DNA of 64,000 nt from Conus ventricosus. Its lineage: Eukaryota > Mollusca > Gastropoda > Neogastropoda > Conidae. Each line of letters starts with the position of its first letter. Positions within the stretch are counted from its first letter, which is position 1. This document shows, piece by piece, positions 34,716-46,003 of this stretch. The stretch lies in assembly GCA_018398815.1 (NCBI GenBank), contig CM031621.1:303550-367549 (forward strand), read 5' to 3'. The translations under genes were made by a program, and so were the position numbers. The notes below the pieces were generated by a model. It was not told the origin of the DNA and did not search any database. It saw only the letters and a list, made by a program, of their open reading frames with translations.

Positions 34716-34964
34716 GGGGCTGAAACAATCAGGCTACTTCAAAGCGCTGACTGCTTTTTCTGAATTCCAAGGACTTGGGAACAATCACTCCGCCAGATCT
34801 GTGACTGCTATGGTAAGGGTGTACAACAAGTCAGCGAGCCTGAGAAACATGCTTCTGCACAATCTCTATCTTAAAATACCATTATTTTGTCTTCAACACA
34901 AGGCCCGTGATTTATCATCTTTGTTTATCTTACGATTTTTTTTCTGATTATCTCCATACATGAA

Positions 34965-35477
34965 ACTTTTAACCAGCACTGATTACCAGCACTGTAATCA
35001 TTCATGTGGGGCACTGACCATTTTCAGCACTGATTACCAGCACTGTAATCATTCATGCGGAGCACTGACTGTTTTCAGCATTGATTACCAGCACTGTAAT
35101 CATTCATGTGGGGCACTCGACTGTTTTCAGCATTGACTACCAGCACTGTAATCATTCATGCGGGGCACTGACCGTCTTCAACACTGATTACCAGCACTGT
35201 AATCATTCATGCGGAGCACTGACCGTCTTCAACACTGATTACCAGCACTGTAATCATTCATGCGGAGCACTGACCGTCTTCAACACTGATTACCAGCACT
35301 GTAATCATTCACGCTGGCACTGACCGTTTTCAGCACTGATTACCAGCACTGTAATCATTCATGCTGGGCACTGACCGTTTTCAGCACTGATTACCAGCAC
35401 TGTAATCATTCATGCTGGGCACTGACCATTTTCAGCATAGATTACCAGCACTGTAATCATTCATGCGGGGCACTGAC
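34965..35477. repeat. Minisatellite containing copies of the exon 12 splice donor, about 58-bp unit, about 9 copies
   Basis: The array begins exactly at the donor of the myosin exon at 35478-35611. Read on the minus strand, each unit carries GCTGAAAACG/GTCAGTG (last ten exon bases and donor) or a one-base variant. Intronic sequence ending in ATTACAGTGCTGGTAATCA follows. The short exon end and the donor have thus been duplicated along the intron. Confidence 0.9.
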
Positions 35478-35611
35478 CGTTTTCAGCGGTGGGGGTGGAG
35501 TAGCGCTCGCTGCGAGGACTGGACATGGTGGAACTGGTTCTGGCAGAGGGTCCGCGCCAGCTGCTCAGATAGGAGTCCAGGTCATCGTCCTCATCCTCCG
35601 AGTCCAGGTCA
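35478..35611 (-). CDS. MYO18A: MYO18A exon 12 of this window: acidic post-coiled-coil segment
   Basis: Acceptor TGTGTGCAG at 35612 onward, donor G/GTCAGT at 35477. It enters with one base completing a Ser codon and leaves with one base over (phase 1), so a further exon is required. It encodes an acidic run SDLDSEDEDDDLDSYLSSW and then the Ser/Pro-rich, probably phosphorylated, GPSARTSSTMSSPRSERYST. This matches the region just after the coiled coil in human MYO18A, which is also acidic then Ser-rich. It is the last exon I can place. Confidence 0.88.
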
Positions 35612-35639
35612 CTGCACACAGTGACGTAAGACAAGTCAG

Positions 35640-36348
35640 CTTCCGTTAGTCAGGTACTTCTCAGACACACACACACACACACACCAGGTTCAAACAGAGA
35701 GTTGAGCAATGGTAAGACGCTGTGAATCTCACCAGCAGTCAATTCCATTTCAACCTGCTATAACAACATAAGGAAAGTTAAAAAAACTAAGCAGCTGGAT
35801 TTTTTTTTTTTTTCAGTTTAAACACTTAGCAACAACAAAAAACTCAAAGAATAAAAATCTCAACAACACTTTCATTCACCTCTAGTCCTCAACAAGGCAG
35901 GTAAAGCGCGTCTAAATGTAGCTATAGCAAGCAATGGCTATTTCATACTGGGAGAATTCCTATAGCATACAAACCCATCTACTCCTTTCCCATTTCTGCT
36001 TTCCATTGCAAATAAAAACGTTCAAAAACGATTGTTCTTGCTTCATTCTTTAAAATGAGAACACAACTTTCCCTGAATACCTCAACATGAAATTGGCAGT
36101 CGTGCTTTTTTTTTTTCATAAACAAAACACCTTTTTTTTTTAAAGAAAGATTTCCGTTCCATTGAAACTTTCTTCAGTGCACATGCAAAAAAAAAAAAAA
36201 ATGTATCATAAAGTGGACAGCTGACAATTCCTTCTTTCCCTCCTTCCTGTCTGCTCCTTTCTATCTCCCCTTCAGACCTCCCTACTGCCCCCCTCCCTCT
36301 CCAAACTCTCCTTCTTCCCTCACCTCTACCTTCACCCCTCATTCTCAC
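35640..36348. other. MYO18A intron, (CA)n and poly-T tracts
   Basis: A (CA)n at about 35663-35684, several A/T runs and a polypyrimidine-rich region at 36230-36345. No other feature. Confidence 0.6.
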
Positions 36349-36491
36349 CTGTCGCCTAGCTGCAGACTGTCGTCGTCAGAATCCAGCTCATCTTCCAAGG
36401 CAGCCTGGAGGTCGGTGATCCTTTTGAAAGCCAGCTTGAGATCGGCCCGACTCTGGGCCAGCTCCACCTCCAACATCTCCACCTCGTTTTC
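36349..36491 (-). CDS. MYO18A: MYO18A exon 11: end of coiled coil
   Basis: Acceptor GATCAACAG, donor ACAG/GTGAGA. 143 bp: 47 codons plus two bases that join the single base of exon 12. It encodes ENEVEMLEVELAQSRADLKL, then AFKRITDLQAALEDE and the acidic DSDDDSLQLGD. The ADLKLAFKRIxDLQAAxEDE block is nearly identical to human MYO18A, which makes this the strongest family-level identifier in the window. The first 21 bases are part of the adjoining minisatellite unit. Confidence 0.95.
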
Positions 36492-37165
36492 CTGTTGATC
36501 ATCATCACTGTCATCATCAACATCAACATCTCCATCTCGTTTTCCTGTTGATCACCCTCACTGTCATCATCAACATCAACATCTCCACCTCGTTTTCCTG
36601 TTGATCACCATCACTGTCATCATCAACATCAACATCACCTCGTTTTCCTGTTGATCACCCTCACTGTCATCATCAACATCAACATCACCTCGTTTTCCTG
36701 TTGATCACCCTCACTGTCATCATCAACATCAACATCTCCACCTCGTTTTCCTGTTGATCATCATCACTGTCATCATCAACATCAACATCTCCACCTCGTT
36801 TTCCTGTTGATCATCATCACTGTCATCATCAACATCAACATCTCCACCTCGTTTTCCTGTTGATCACCCTCACTGTCATCATCAACATCAACATCTCCAC
36901 CTCGTTTTCCTGTTGATCACCCTCACTGTTATCATCAACATCAACATCTCCACCTCGTTTTCCTGTTGATCACCCTCACTGTCATCATCAACATCTCCAC
37001 CTCGTTTTCCTGTTGATCACCCTCACTGTCATCATCAACATCAACATCTCCACCTCGTTTTCCTGTTGATCATCATCACTGTCATCATCAACATCAACAT
37101 CTCTACCTTGTTTTCCTGTTGATCATCAGTACCATCACCGTCATCATCAACATCTCTACCTCGTT
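36492..37165. repeat. Minisatellite containing copies of the exon 11 acceptor, 53-bp unit, about 13 copies
   Basis: On the minus strand each unit reads TGATGATCAACAG/GAAAAC, then GAGGTGGAGATGTTG (the first 21 bases of exon 11), then ATGTTGATGATGACAGTGAT. The array starts at the acceptor itself. Variants with CACCCTCACTG lack a few bases. Confidence 0.95.
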
Positions 37166-37169
37166 TTCC

Positions 37170-37385
37170 TGTTGATAATCATCATGTCGCCCTGATCTCT
37201 CGCCCTCTCCCCACAACAAGAAGAGACTTCAACACAGACAAGCATGTCACCCTGATCTCTCGCCCTCTCCCCACAACAAGAAGAGACTTCAACACAGACA
37301 AGCATGTCACCCTGATCTCTCACCCCTCTCCCCACAACAAGAAGAGACTCAAACACAGACAAGCATGTCACCCTGATCTATCATC
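37170..37385. repeat. Minisatellite, about 63-bp unit, 3 copies
   Basis: CATGTCACCCTGATCTCTCG, CCCTCTCCCCACAACAAGAA and GAGACTTCAACACAGACAAG. It is a different family from its neighbours, although CCCTGATCTC and CACAACAAG recall the next array. Confidence 0.9.
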
Positions 37386-37394
37386 CTCTGTTTA

Positions 37395-37746
37395 TTCTTT
37401 GCACACTTGCACAGATGTCCACAACAAGGGAGGCAATTCACCCCACTATCACCCCCTCCTCATTCACACAGATGTCCACAACATGGGAGACAAACACAGG
37501 CAAGAGTTTTGCCCACATACCTCACCCCTTCCTCATTCACGACAAATGTCCACACCACCAGGGAAGACAAATACAGTGTTTTGCCCTGACCCCTCACCCT
37601 CTCCATATTCACTTCCAACATGGACAACAACAAGAGAGGCAAACACAGCGATTTTGCCCTGACCTCTGACCCTCTCCTTATTCACTTCCAACATCGACAA
37701 CAACAAAGAGGCAAACACAGGCAAGCGTTTAGCCCCGACCCCTCAC
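37395..37746. repeat. Minisatellite containing copies of the exon 10 donor, about 68-bp unit, about 5 copies
   Basis: It ends at the donor of exon 10. On the minus strand the proximal units contain AGGAGAGG/GTGAGGGGTC or close variants (GGAGAGG/GTCAGAGGTC), so the last eight or nine exon bases and the donor recur. Distal units are more diverged. Confidence 0.85.
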
Positions 37747-37935
37747 CCTCTCCTTAAATTTCTGGCAGGCCTCCATTTCCTTCTTCTGGGCGTCGGTCAG
37801 CTCTTCTCGCAGCTCCCTCAGTTGTTTCTGCGCCCGCTTGGACACCTCTTCCGCCGCCACCCCCCGGCTGGCCGACACATCCTCCTTCTCCGTGGACACC
37901 TTCTCCACCTGCTCCTTCAGCCGACCGGCTTGGCT
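37747..37935 (-). CDS. MYO18A: MYO18A exon 10: coiled coil
   Basis: Acceptor CCTGTCCTGCAG, donor GAGAGG/GTGAGG. 63 codons in phase 0, encoding SQAGRLKEQVEKVSTEKED, then RAQKQLRELREELTDAQKKE and EACQKFKER. Heptad-rich and charged, it corresponds to the human segment with SRLKENMEKLTEERD and RLQRQLRDTKEE. The donor placement after AGG keeps the frame into exon 11. Confidence 0.93.
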
Positions 37936-39341
37936 CTGCAGGACAGGGACCATCTCATGACACAGTGGACGTTCTCAATGATGGACCTGTGGAATTCTAC
38001 AGGTCTTTAAAGCCAGGGAGACTGGGTTGGCAAAATGATCTGATAACAACAACAACAAAAAGTCCCAGACAAACAGGTGTTGACAGCCAGCATGGAAAGA
38101 TAAAGATGTTTACCAACAGGGACAATAAATGTGGTCATTATGATTCTTATTATGGTAATCCTATTGTGAGTGTTACAGGTTATTACAAATATTATTGTTG
38201 CGAACCCATTGAAATTGCAGTACTTACATTGTTATGTACATTAAACTTTTAGCATTATTTCACTTGCTACTAACACATACACAGTCAATAAACTAAAAAA
38301 AAAACGTTGTAAGCAATGGCAATTGACAGAGCCAAGACACAAGAACATCACAAACCAGACATCTGAAAGCAATAGCACTTGAAAGACCCACTGACACTAG
38401 AACATCATAAACCCAGACCTCAGTCTACAATAGCAATTTACAGACCCACAGACATCAAAAACACAGACATCTGTCTACAATAGCAATTAACAGACCCACA
38501 GACATCAAAAACACAGACATCTGTCTACAATAGCAATTAACAGACCCACAGACATAAAAAAAACACAGACATCTGTCTACAATAGCAGCTGACAGACCCA
38601 CAAACACCAGAAGATCAGAAACATGTACAAATGTAAACACTCACACAGATAAAAGTAAACATTCATGCAGACAAATGTAAACACTCACACAGACAAATAT
38701 AAACGCACACACAAGACACAAATGTAAACACTCACACACAAACAAATGTAAAACACTAGTTAAACACACACAACAAATGTAAACTCACAAACGTACACAT
38801 TACCACACAAACAATGTAAACACTCACACAAACAATGTAAACAGTTCACACAGACGAATGTAAACAGTCGCACTGAATGTCCATCCCCAAACCCAGAAAT
38901 CTGTACGCACTTGTACCAATAAATCCACAGACATCTATACGCACTCGTACCAATAAATCCAGACACAAGAACAAAAAAAAAAACCGATACAGTTTCCCTT
39001 TAAAAAAAAAAACCAAAAAAAGAAGACTGAGAAGCATGTCTGTTTGTGTACTGAAAGAGAAAAAAAAAAAAAGGGAAAGAAAGTGGGAAAAAAAGAAGAA
39101 TGGAGCGCCCCCCCCCCCCACCCCCCCCCCCCCCACCCCCGCCTTACACACACACAGAAAAAAAAGAAACCAGACGTAAAAAGATGGAGTACCCATCCAC
39201 AGAAGTGTTTAAAGGAAGGGATTTAAACAAGGGTAAGGTCCCTACAGGCATGGGCATAAGCACCAGCTCTGGCACTTGCAGATGACATGAAAAACAACCA
39301 ATAAAAAAAAAAAAAACCCGCTGCAAACAGTTGTCACAGAC
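37936..39341. other. MYO18A intron with two short arrays
   Basis: Contains a 50-bp minisatellite of about 4 copies at 38410-38605 (ACAGACATCTGTCTACAATA), AATGTAAACACTCACACAGA-type repeats of 21-24 bp at 38625-38875, A-rich runs and a poly-C/CCCCA tract at 39107-39138. No coding content. Confidence 0.8.
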
Positions 39342-39478
39342 CTCCATGCGTTGGCGTTGGGACTGCTCCAGCTCCACGCGACTCTCAAAGTCTCGAGTTT
39401 GGTCTCCAGGCGCATGACCGTGTGCTTGTCCACCGACCCCTCCTCATAGCCTTGAACCCGCGCCGACAGGTCTGCCAC
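39342..39478 (-). CDS. MYO18A: MYO18A exon 9, one base short of an open frame
   Basis: Acceptor TTCTCCTCCAG, donor ATGGAG/GTCTGT. It encodes VADLSARVQGYEEG, SVDKHTVMRLETKLE and, after a frame change, FESRVELEQSQRQRME. It matches the human region [22 protein letters not shown] in order. The exon is 137 bp, whereas a whole number of codons (46) needs 138. The break is at 39390-39391, within GAGACTTTGAG. Since both sides are conserved, a missing base in the assembly is likelier than a dead gene. Confidence 0.88.
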
Positions 39479-40762
39479 CTGGAGGAGAAGACGCACACTA
39501 AGACTGTGCACCCTCCAGACCCACAGTGACAGTATTGCATCTGTCTATGTATCTCAATCTTTCATAGTCCACGTGTGTGAGTGCCTAGCGAGCTAGTGGC
39601 TGAGCACCAAGACTGCAATCACAGGCTGTGAACATGACTGCTGTCTGGAATTGAAAATCAGACTGTTACTATGGCTGCCAGTCTTGCTGTGCTGTACCTC
39701 AGTTGCCCATCTTACTGTGTCGTCTTGTCAATGGCATCGGTGAAGAGTTTGACAGACCCCTCCCTCCATTCTTATGGACAATCAGCCCTCGGACAAATCA
39801 TCTGAGGTATGACAGTTGTTATACCTGAACGTAATGGTCTCATATCTGTGATCACATTCTCTACGTCCAATGTCTAAGCGAGTCATTCAGGATTTATCAT
39901 GTCGATGAATCATTCATCTTTTCCTTGCAAGTCACCACTTCTGATGACAACCAGGAGAGCAGAGTCAGAATCAGGGATGTAAGACAGCCTGGATTCATCC
40001 AGCCTCTTAGCATGTCCTTTCCATTACTCTTTACCATACTGAGCTGGTTAACATGGCTGAGACCATTCTTATGGCAAATATCTCATCAGATTGACACAGC
40101 AAATTAATACACCTAAGGTGATTATCTAGCAGCCTTTCAAACAGGTTTAGGTTCTGAGCGAGCTTGGTATGAGCTCAAAGAATTTATTCCACTATAAAAT
40201 GACTGCATCCAACATGAAAGTTCTTCTAGTATTAGCTGTGCCATGCTGTTTGAAGTTGTTCAGAACTGGTTCTTGACTAAGTTGACACTGAGTTTTTCTT
40301 AGATGAGATCTTAAATGACCCCATTTAATTAGTGATGCTGGTTCGGCATTAATTTGAAGCCCCATCAGTTCTTATCTGCAGTGGACAGCTGTTCGATACT
40401 TATGATGTAATGAATGGAGAGCTGTTGTTCAACATTTGTTATGATGCTATGTCAAGCTGATATTTTTGTTTGTATATTCGTTATTGTTGCTTATACTGTT
40501 TTGAAACTTGATTTGTTTGTTTGTTTGTTGCTGCTGTTTGGTCTAATATCACATAACATAAAAACTTTAAATTGAAGGACACACACACACACATATGTCT
40601 ATATACTAACATACTTACAAACATCATGTGTCAGTAAGTTATGTAATATGTAAAAACACATGTCAAAGAGGACAGTGGTGGAATCTCTTCTTTTTTTTTT
40701 CTAAAGACACACCATTTACCTGACAAACTGCACAATTTTGAACAAGGCTGACAGGAAGTACT
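39479..40762. other. MYO18A intron, no feature seen
   Basis: Unique-looking sequence apart from a short TTTGTTTG run near 40507-40530 and a (CA)n near 40580. It is one of the few array-free stretches in the gene. Confidence 0.5.
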
Positions 40763-40952
40763 TAGTGTTATAAGGGCTGAACCCACCTGTATTATATATA
40801 TACAGGAAGTCGTCAGTCTGTGTTTAAGGGGCTGAACCCACCTGTATTATATATATACAGGAAGTCATCAGTCTGTGTTATAAGGGGCTGAACCCACCTG
40901 TATTATACATACAGGAAGTCGTCAGTCTGTGTTGTAAAGCAGCTGAACCCAC
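40763..40952. repeat. Minisatellite containing copies of the exon 8 donor, about 60-bp unit, about 3 copies plus the original
   Basis: On the minus strand each unit reads ATACAG/GTGGGTTCAGCCCC, copying the end of exon 8 (ATTACAG) and its donor. CAGACTGATGACTTCCTGTA and a short TATATA run follow. Confidence 0.88.
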
Positions 40953-41036
40953 CTGTAATCTTAACTGGTCTCTCTCTTTGATCAGCTCCTCAATCTGCTG
41001 CAACTGGTCAGACAGCGTGATCTGGTGGACCGATTG
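40953..41036 (-). CDS. MYO18A: MYO18A exon 8: coiled coil, 28 codons
   Basis: Acceptor GTGTGTGCAG, donor TTACAG/GTGGGT, phase 0 at both ends. It encodes QSVHQITLSDQLQQIEEL followed by IKERDQLRLQ. It corresponds to the human stretch [20 protein letters not shown]: same length class, same heptad pattern, moderate identity. Confidence 0.88.
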
Positions 41037-42885
41037 CTGCACACACCATATAACATGCGTTCAAAATACCTGTTATTCTTTCTCTCTCTCCTCCTCTCTT
41101 TCTCTCTCTCTCTGTGTGTGCATGCCCATGCGTTCATGTTTCTCTTTGTATAATGCATTACATGAATTACCATGATCCAAAGTTAAAATGACTCAAAAAC
41201 CGACCATCTGCTTCCCTGACATTTGATCAACTGTGTTCACATGACATAGCAAGAGGTGAGACAGTTTTGTGGCACAAAAGAATTCCATTCACAAGCTCTG
41301 ATTCAAATCCTGATGGGTTGCCTGTTCCACGCCTAGCAGTGATAAGGCATTTCTCTGGACAGGTAAGTATGTCATAAAACTTCTTTTAGTAGTAAAAATC
41401 GTATTTGTCAGAACAAACAACTGTCAATACAATCCTATTCTGCATTACTGAATACCTGGAGCACATTGAAACGCTTTTCTCTATGAGGGGCCTATGGAAA
41501 CAAGGCAACGCACATGGAGTCTGCTATGAGCTATGCCGACAGGCAATGCATCTGGGGTATGCTGCACCAAATTTTGACATGCTAACATGAGAGTATTTTA
41601 ATGAGAATGAACTGACCAAAATTTCTCTAAATACTTTCCTTGGAATGTGTGTAAAGTTTGGCAAGGAGCAAGTTTTCTGTGGACAGCCAGCCACCGCAGG
41701 GAATGGGTGGAAGTGAACACAGAATGAATCAACAGCCACCACAGGAATGGGTGGAAGTGAACACAGAAGGAATCAACAGCCACCACAGGGAATGGGTGGA
41801 AGTGAACACAGAAGGAATCAACAGCCAGCCACCACAGGGAATGGGTGGAAGTGAACACAGAATGAATCAACAGCCATCGCAGGGAATGGTGGAAGTGAAC
41901 ACACAATGAATCAACAGCCACCACAGGAATGGTGGAAGTGAACACAGAAGGAATCAACAGCCACCGCAGGGAATGGGTGGAAGTGAACACACAATGAATC
42001 AACAGCCACCACAGGAATGGTGGAAGTGAACACACAATGAATCAACAGCCACCACAGGAATGGGTGGAAGTGAACAAAGAATGAATCAACAGCCAGCCAC
42101 CACAGGGAATGGGTGGAAGTGAACACAGAAGGAATCAACAGCCAACTTTCAGGCATTGTGCCTTCTACCTGGCCACCGATCATGACAACAAAAATGACTG
42201 GCTGAGAGTTAAGTGCCCTTTTAAAGCTATGCTGATTGGATAGTATTGATAAATTGTACAAGGCATCAGTGACATTTGCGTCAACTCAACAGCATTCGCT
42301 GAAGTCTCTCTGCCAGCAAATAAATTGATCCGCTGTAAACCTTTACAAAACTGAATTCAGCAAAATATCATACATGAAGAAAGTAAGGGCTGGCACCTCT
42401 GAACTAAGTATAGATCTGTGCTACCATGACACCCTTTCTCCAGAAAAACAACAACAACAGCCTAAAGGTCATACAGCGCAATCAGCAGGGACAATCAAAC
42501 CATACGTTACTATTCAATACACCACAATTCAATACAGGACAACTGGTTGACAGAACACACTGATGCAGTTCAACACAGTGCTCCACACCACAACGACTTG
42601 CAGCCAGGTGACTGACAATGACTGGCAGCCAGATGACGGACAACTGGTTGACAGGACAGGTGACGGACAACTGGTTGACAGGACAGGTGACTGACAACTG
42701 GTTGACAGGACAGGTGACTGACAACAGAACGAAGTGATGCAGTTCAACACAGTGCTCCACACCACGACCACTGGCAGCCAGGTGACGGACAACTGGTTGA
42801 CAGGACAGGTGACTGACAACAGAACGAAGTGATGCAGTTCAACACAGTGCTCCACACCACGACCACTGGCAGCCAGGTGACCGAC
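41037..42885. repeat. MYO18A intron with two minisatellites
   Basis: (CT)n near 41080-41112. Array at 41690-42150: about 44-bp unit, ten or more copies, CAACAGCCACCACAGGGAAT and GGGTGGAAGTGAACACAG. Array at 42540-42885: nested repeats of GACAACTGGTTGACAGGACA (27 bp) inside a longer duplicated block (GATGCAGTTCAACACAGTGC, TGGCAGCCAGGTGAC). The latter starts just inside the donor of exon 7 and repeats intron bases only. Confidence 0.9.
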
Positions 42886-43002
42886 CTGCTGCACTGCTGC
42901 CTTGTATTTCTTCATGAGTTCTGACATCTCGTCCTCGTTCTCCTCCAGGTTGGACTGCAGGTCAGTCTTCTCCCTCAGTAGAGCCATGTTCTTGCTCTCC
43001 AC
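42886..43002 (-). CDS. MYO18A: MYO18A exon 7: coiled coil, 39 codons
   Basis: Acceptor TCTGTGACCAG, donor CAGCAG/GTCGGT, phase 0 at both ends. It encodes VESKNMALLREKTDLQSNLE followed by ENEDEMSELMKKYKAAVQQ. The second half is almost the same as the human block EDMNELMKKHKAAVAQ. The acceptor is preceded by GT repeats rather than by a normal pyrimidine tract. The first 26 bases are copied throughout the 3-kb array that follows. Confidence 0.95.
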
Positions 43003-43012
43003 CTGGTCACAG

Positions 43013-43044
<32 letters not shown>

Positions 43045-46003
43045 GAGTCATGTTCTTGCTCTCCACCTGGTCACAGACACACACACACACACAGTAGAGT
43101 CATGTTCTTGCTCTCCACCTGGTCACAGACACACACACACACAATAGAGCCATGTTCTTGCTCTCCACCTGGTCACAGACACACACACACACAATAGAGC
43201 CATGTTCTTGCTCTCCACCTGGTCACACACACACACACAGTAGAGTCATGTTCTTGCTCTCCACCTGGTCACACACACACACACACAGCAGAGTCATGTT
43301 CTTGATCTCCACCTGGTCCACACACACACACAATAGAGTCATGTTCTTGCTCTCCGCCTGGTCACAGACACACACAGTAGAGTCATGTTCTTGCTCTCCC
43401 ACCTGGTCACACACACACACACACACACACACAGCAGAGTCATGTCCTTGATCTCCACCTGGTCACACACACACACACACAGTAGAGCCATGTTCTTGCT
43501 TTCCACCTGGTCACAGATACACACACACAGCAGAGTCATGTTCTTGCTCTCCACCTGGTCACACACACACACACACAGCAGAGTCATGTTCTTGATCTCC
43601 ACCTGGTCACACACACACAGTAGAGTCATGTTCTTGCTCTCCACCTGGTCACAGACACACACACAGTAGAGTCATGTTCTTGCTCTCCACCTGGTCACAC
43701 ACACACACACACAGTAGAGTCATGTTCTTGCTCTCCACCTGGTCACACACACACACACACACACACAGCAGAGTCATGTTCTTGCTCTCCACCTGGTCAC
43801 ACACACACACACACAGTAGAGTCATGTTCTTGCTCTCCACCTGGTCACACACACACACACACACACACAGTAGAGCCATGTTTTTGCTCTCCACCTGGTC
43901 ACACACACACACACACAGTAGAGTCATGTTCTTGCTCTCCACCTGGTCACACACACACACAGTAGAGTCATGTTCTTGCTCTCCACCTGGTCCACACACA
44001 CACACACAGTAGAGCCATGTTCTTGCTCTCCACCTGGTCACACACACACACACACACAGTAGAGTCATGTTCTTGCTCTCCACCTGGTCACACACACACA
44101 CAGTAGAGTCATGTTCTTGCTCTCCACCTGGTCACACACACACACACACAGTAGAGCCATGTTCTTGCTCTCCACCTGGTCACAGACACACACGGTACAG
44201 TCATGTTCTTGCTCTCCACCTGGTCACAGACACACACAGTACAGTCATGTTCTTGCTCTCCACCTGGTCACAGACACACACAGTACAGTCATGTTCTTGC
44301 TCTCCACCTGGTCACAGACACACACAGTACAGTCATGTTCTTGCTCTCCACCTGGTCACAGACACACACAGTACAGTCATGTTCTTGCTCTCCACCTGTT
44401 CTCAGACACACACAGTACAGTCATGTTCTTGCTCTCAACCTGTTCTCAGACACACACAGTACAGTCATGTTCTTGCTCTCCACCTGGTCACAGACACACA
44501 CAGTACAGTCATGTTCTTGCTCTCCACCTGGTCACAGACACACACAGTACAGTCATGTTCTTGCTCTCCACCTGGTCACAGACACACACAGTACAGTCAT
44601 GTTCTTGCTCTCCACCTGGTCACAGACACACACAGTACAGTCATGTTCTTGCTCTCCACCTGGTCACAGACACACACAGTACAGTCATGTTCTTGCTCTC
44701 CACCTGGTCACACACACACACAGTAGAGTCATGTTCTTGCTCTCCACCTGGTCACACACACACACACACAGCAGAGTCATGTTCTTGCTCTCCACCTGGT
44801 CACAGACACACACAGTACAGTCATGTTCTTGCTCTCCACCTGTTCTCAGACACACACAGTACAGTCATGTTTTTGCTCTCCACCTGTTCTCAGACACACA
44901 CAGTACAGTCATGTTCTTGCTCTCCACCTGTTCTCAGACACACACAGTACAGTCATGTTCTTGCTCTCCACCTGGTCACAGACACACACAGTACAGTCAT
45001 GTTCTTGCTCTCCACCTGGTCACACACACACACAGTACAGTCATGTTCTTGCTCTCCACCTGGTCACAGACACACACAGTACAGTCATGTTCTTGCTCTC
45101 CACCTGTTCTCAGACACACACAGTACAGTCATGTTCTTGCTCTCCACCTGTTCTCAGACACACACAGTACAGTCATGTTCTTGCTCTCCACCTGTTCTCA
45201 GACACACACAGTACAGTCATGTTCTTGCTCTCCACCTGGTCACAGACACACACAGTACAGTCATGTTCTTGCTCTCCACCTGGTCACAGACACACACAGT
45301 ACAGTCATGTTCTTGCTCTCCACCTGTTCTCAGACACACACAGTACAGTCATGTTCTTGCTCTCCACCTGGTCACAGACACACACAGTACAGTCATGTTC
45401 TTGCTCTCCACCTGGTCACACACACACACAGTACAGTCATGTTCTTGCTCTCCACCTGGTCACAGACACACACAGTACAGTCATGTTCTTGCTCTCCACC
45501 TGGTCACAGACACACACAGTACAGTCATGTTCTTGCTCTCCACCTGGTCACAGACACACACAGTACAGTCATGTTCTTGCTCTCCCACCTGGTCACAGAC
45601 ACACACAGTACAGTCATGTTCTTGCTCTCCACCTGGTCACAGACACACACAGTACAGTCATGTTCTTGCTCTCCACCTGTCACAGACACACACAGTACAG
45701 TCATGTTCTTGCTCTCCACCTGGTCACAGACACACACAGTACAGTCATGTTCTTGCTCTCCACCTGGTCACAGACACACACAGTACAGTCATGTTCTTGC
45801 TCTCCACCTGGTCACAGACACACACAGTACAGTCATGTTCTTGCTCTCCACCTGGTCACAGACACACACAGTACAGTCATGTTCTTGCTCTCCACCTGGT
45901 CACAGACACACACAGTACAGTCATGTTCTTGCTCTCCACCTGGTCACAGACACACACAGTACAGTCATGTTCTTGCTCTCCACCTGGTCACAGACACACA
46001 CAT
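43003..46003. repeat. Minisatellite containing about 65 copies of the exon 7 acceptor
   Basis: Unit 42-58 bp, later a regular 43-44 bp. On the minus strand it reads (GT)n, CTGTGACCAG/GTGGAGAGC, AAGAACATGACTCTACT, and then GT repeats again. About 26 bases of each unit equal the first 26 bases of exon 7 with one to three changes. Proximal units (to about 44170) keep TAGAG and variable (AC)n. Distal units carry TACAG and either GGTCACAG or TTCTCAG. Plus-strand frames up to 636 codons (44111-46021) are artefacts of the repeat. Confidence 0.97.

Noticed and set aside
33758..34728. Minus frames of 190-191 codons
   Set aside because: Read-through of minisatellite B in several frames at once; no start context or domain.
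43003..46003. CRISPR array
   Set aside because: Regular repeats, but no unique spacers; the host is eukaryotic and the units derive from a splice junction.
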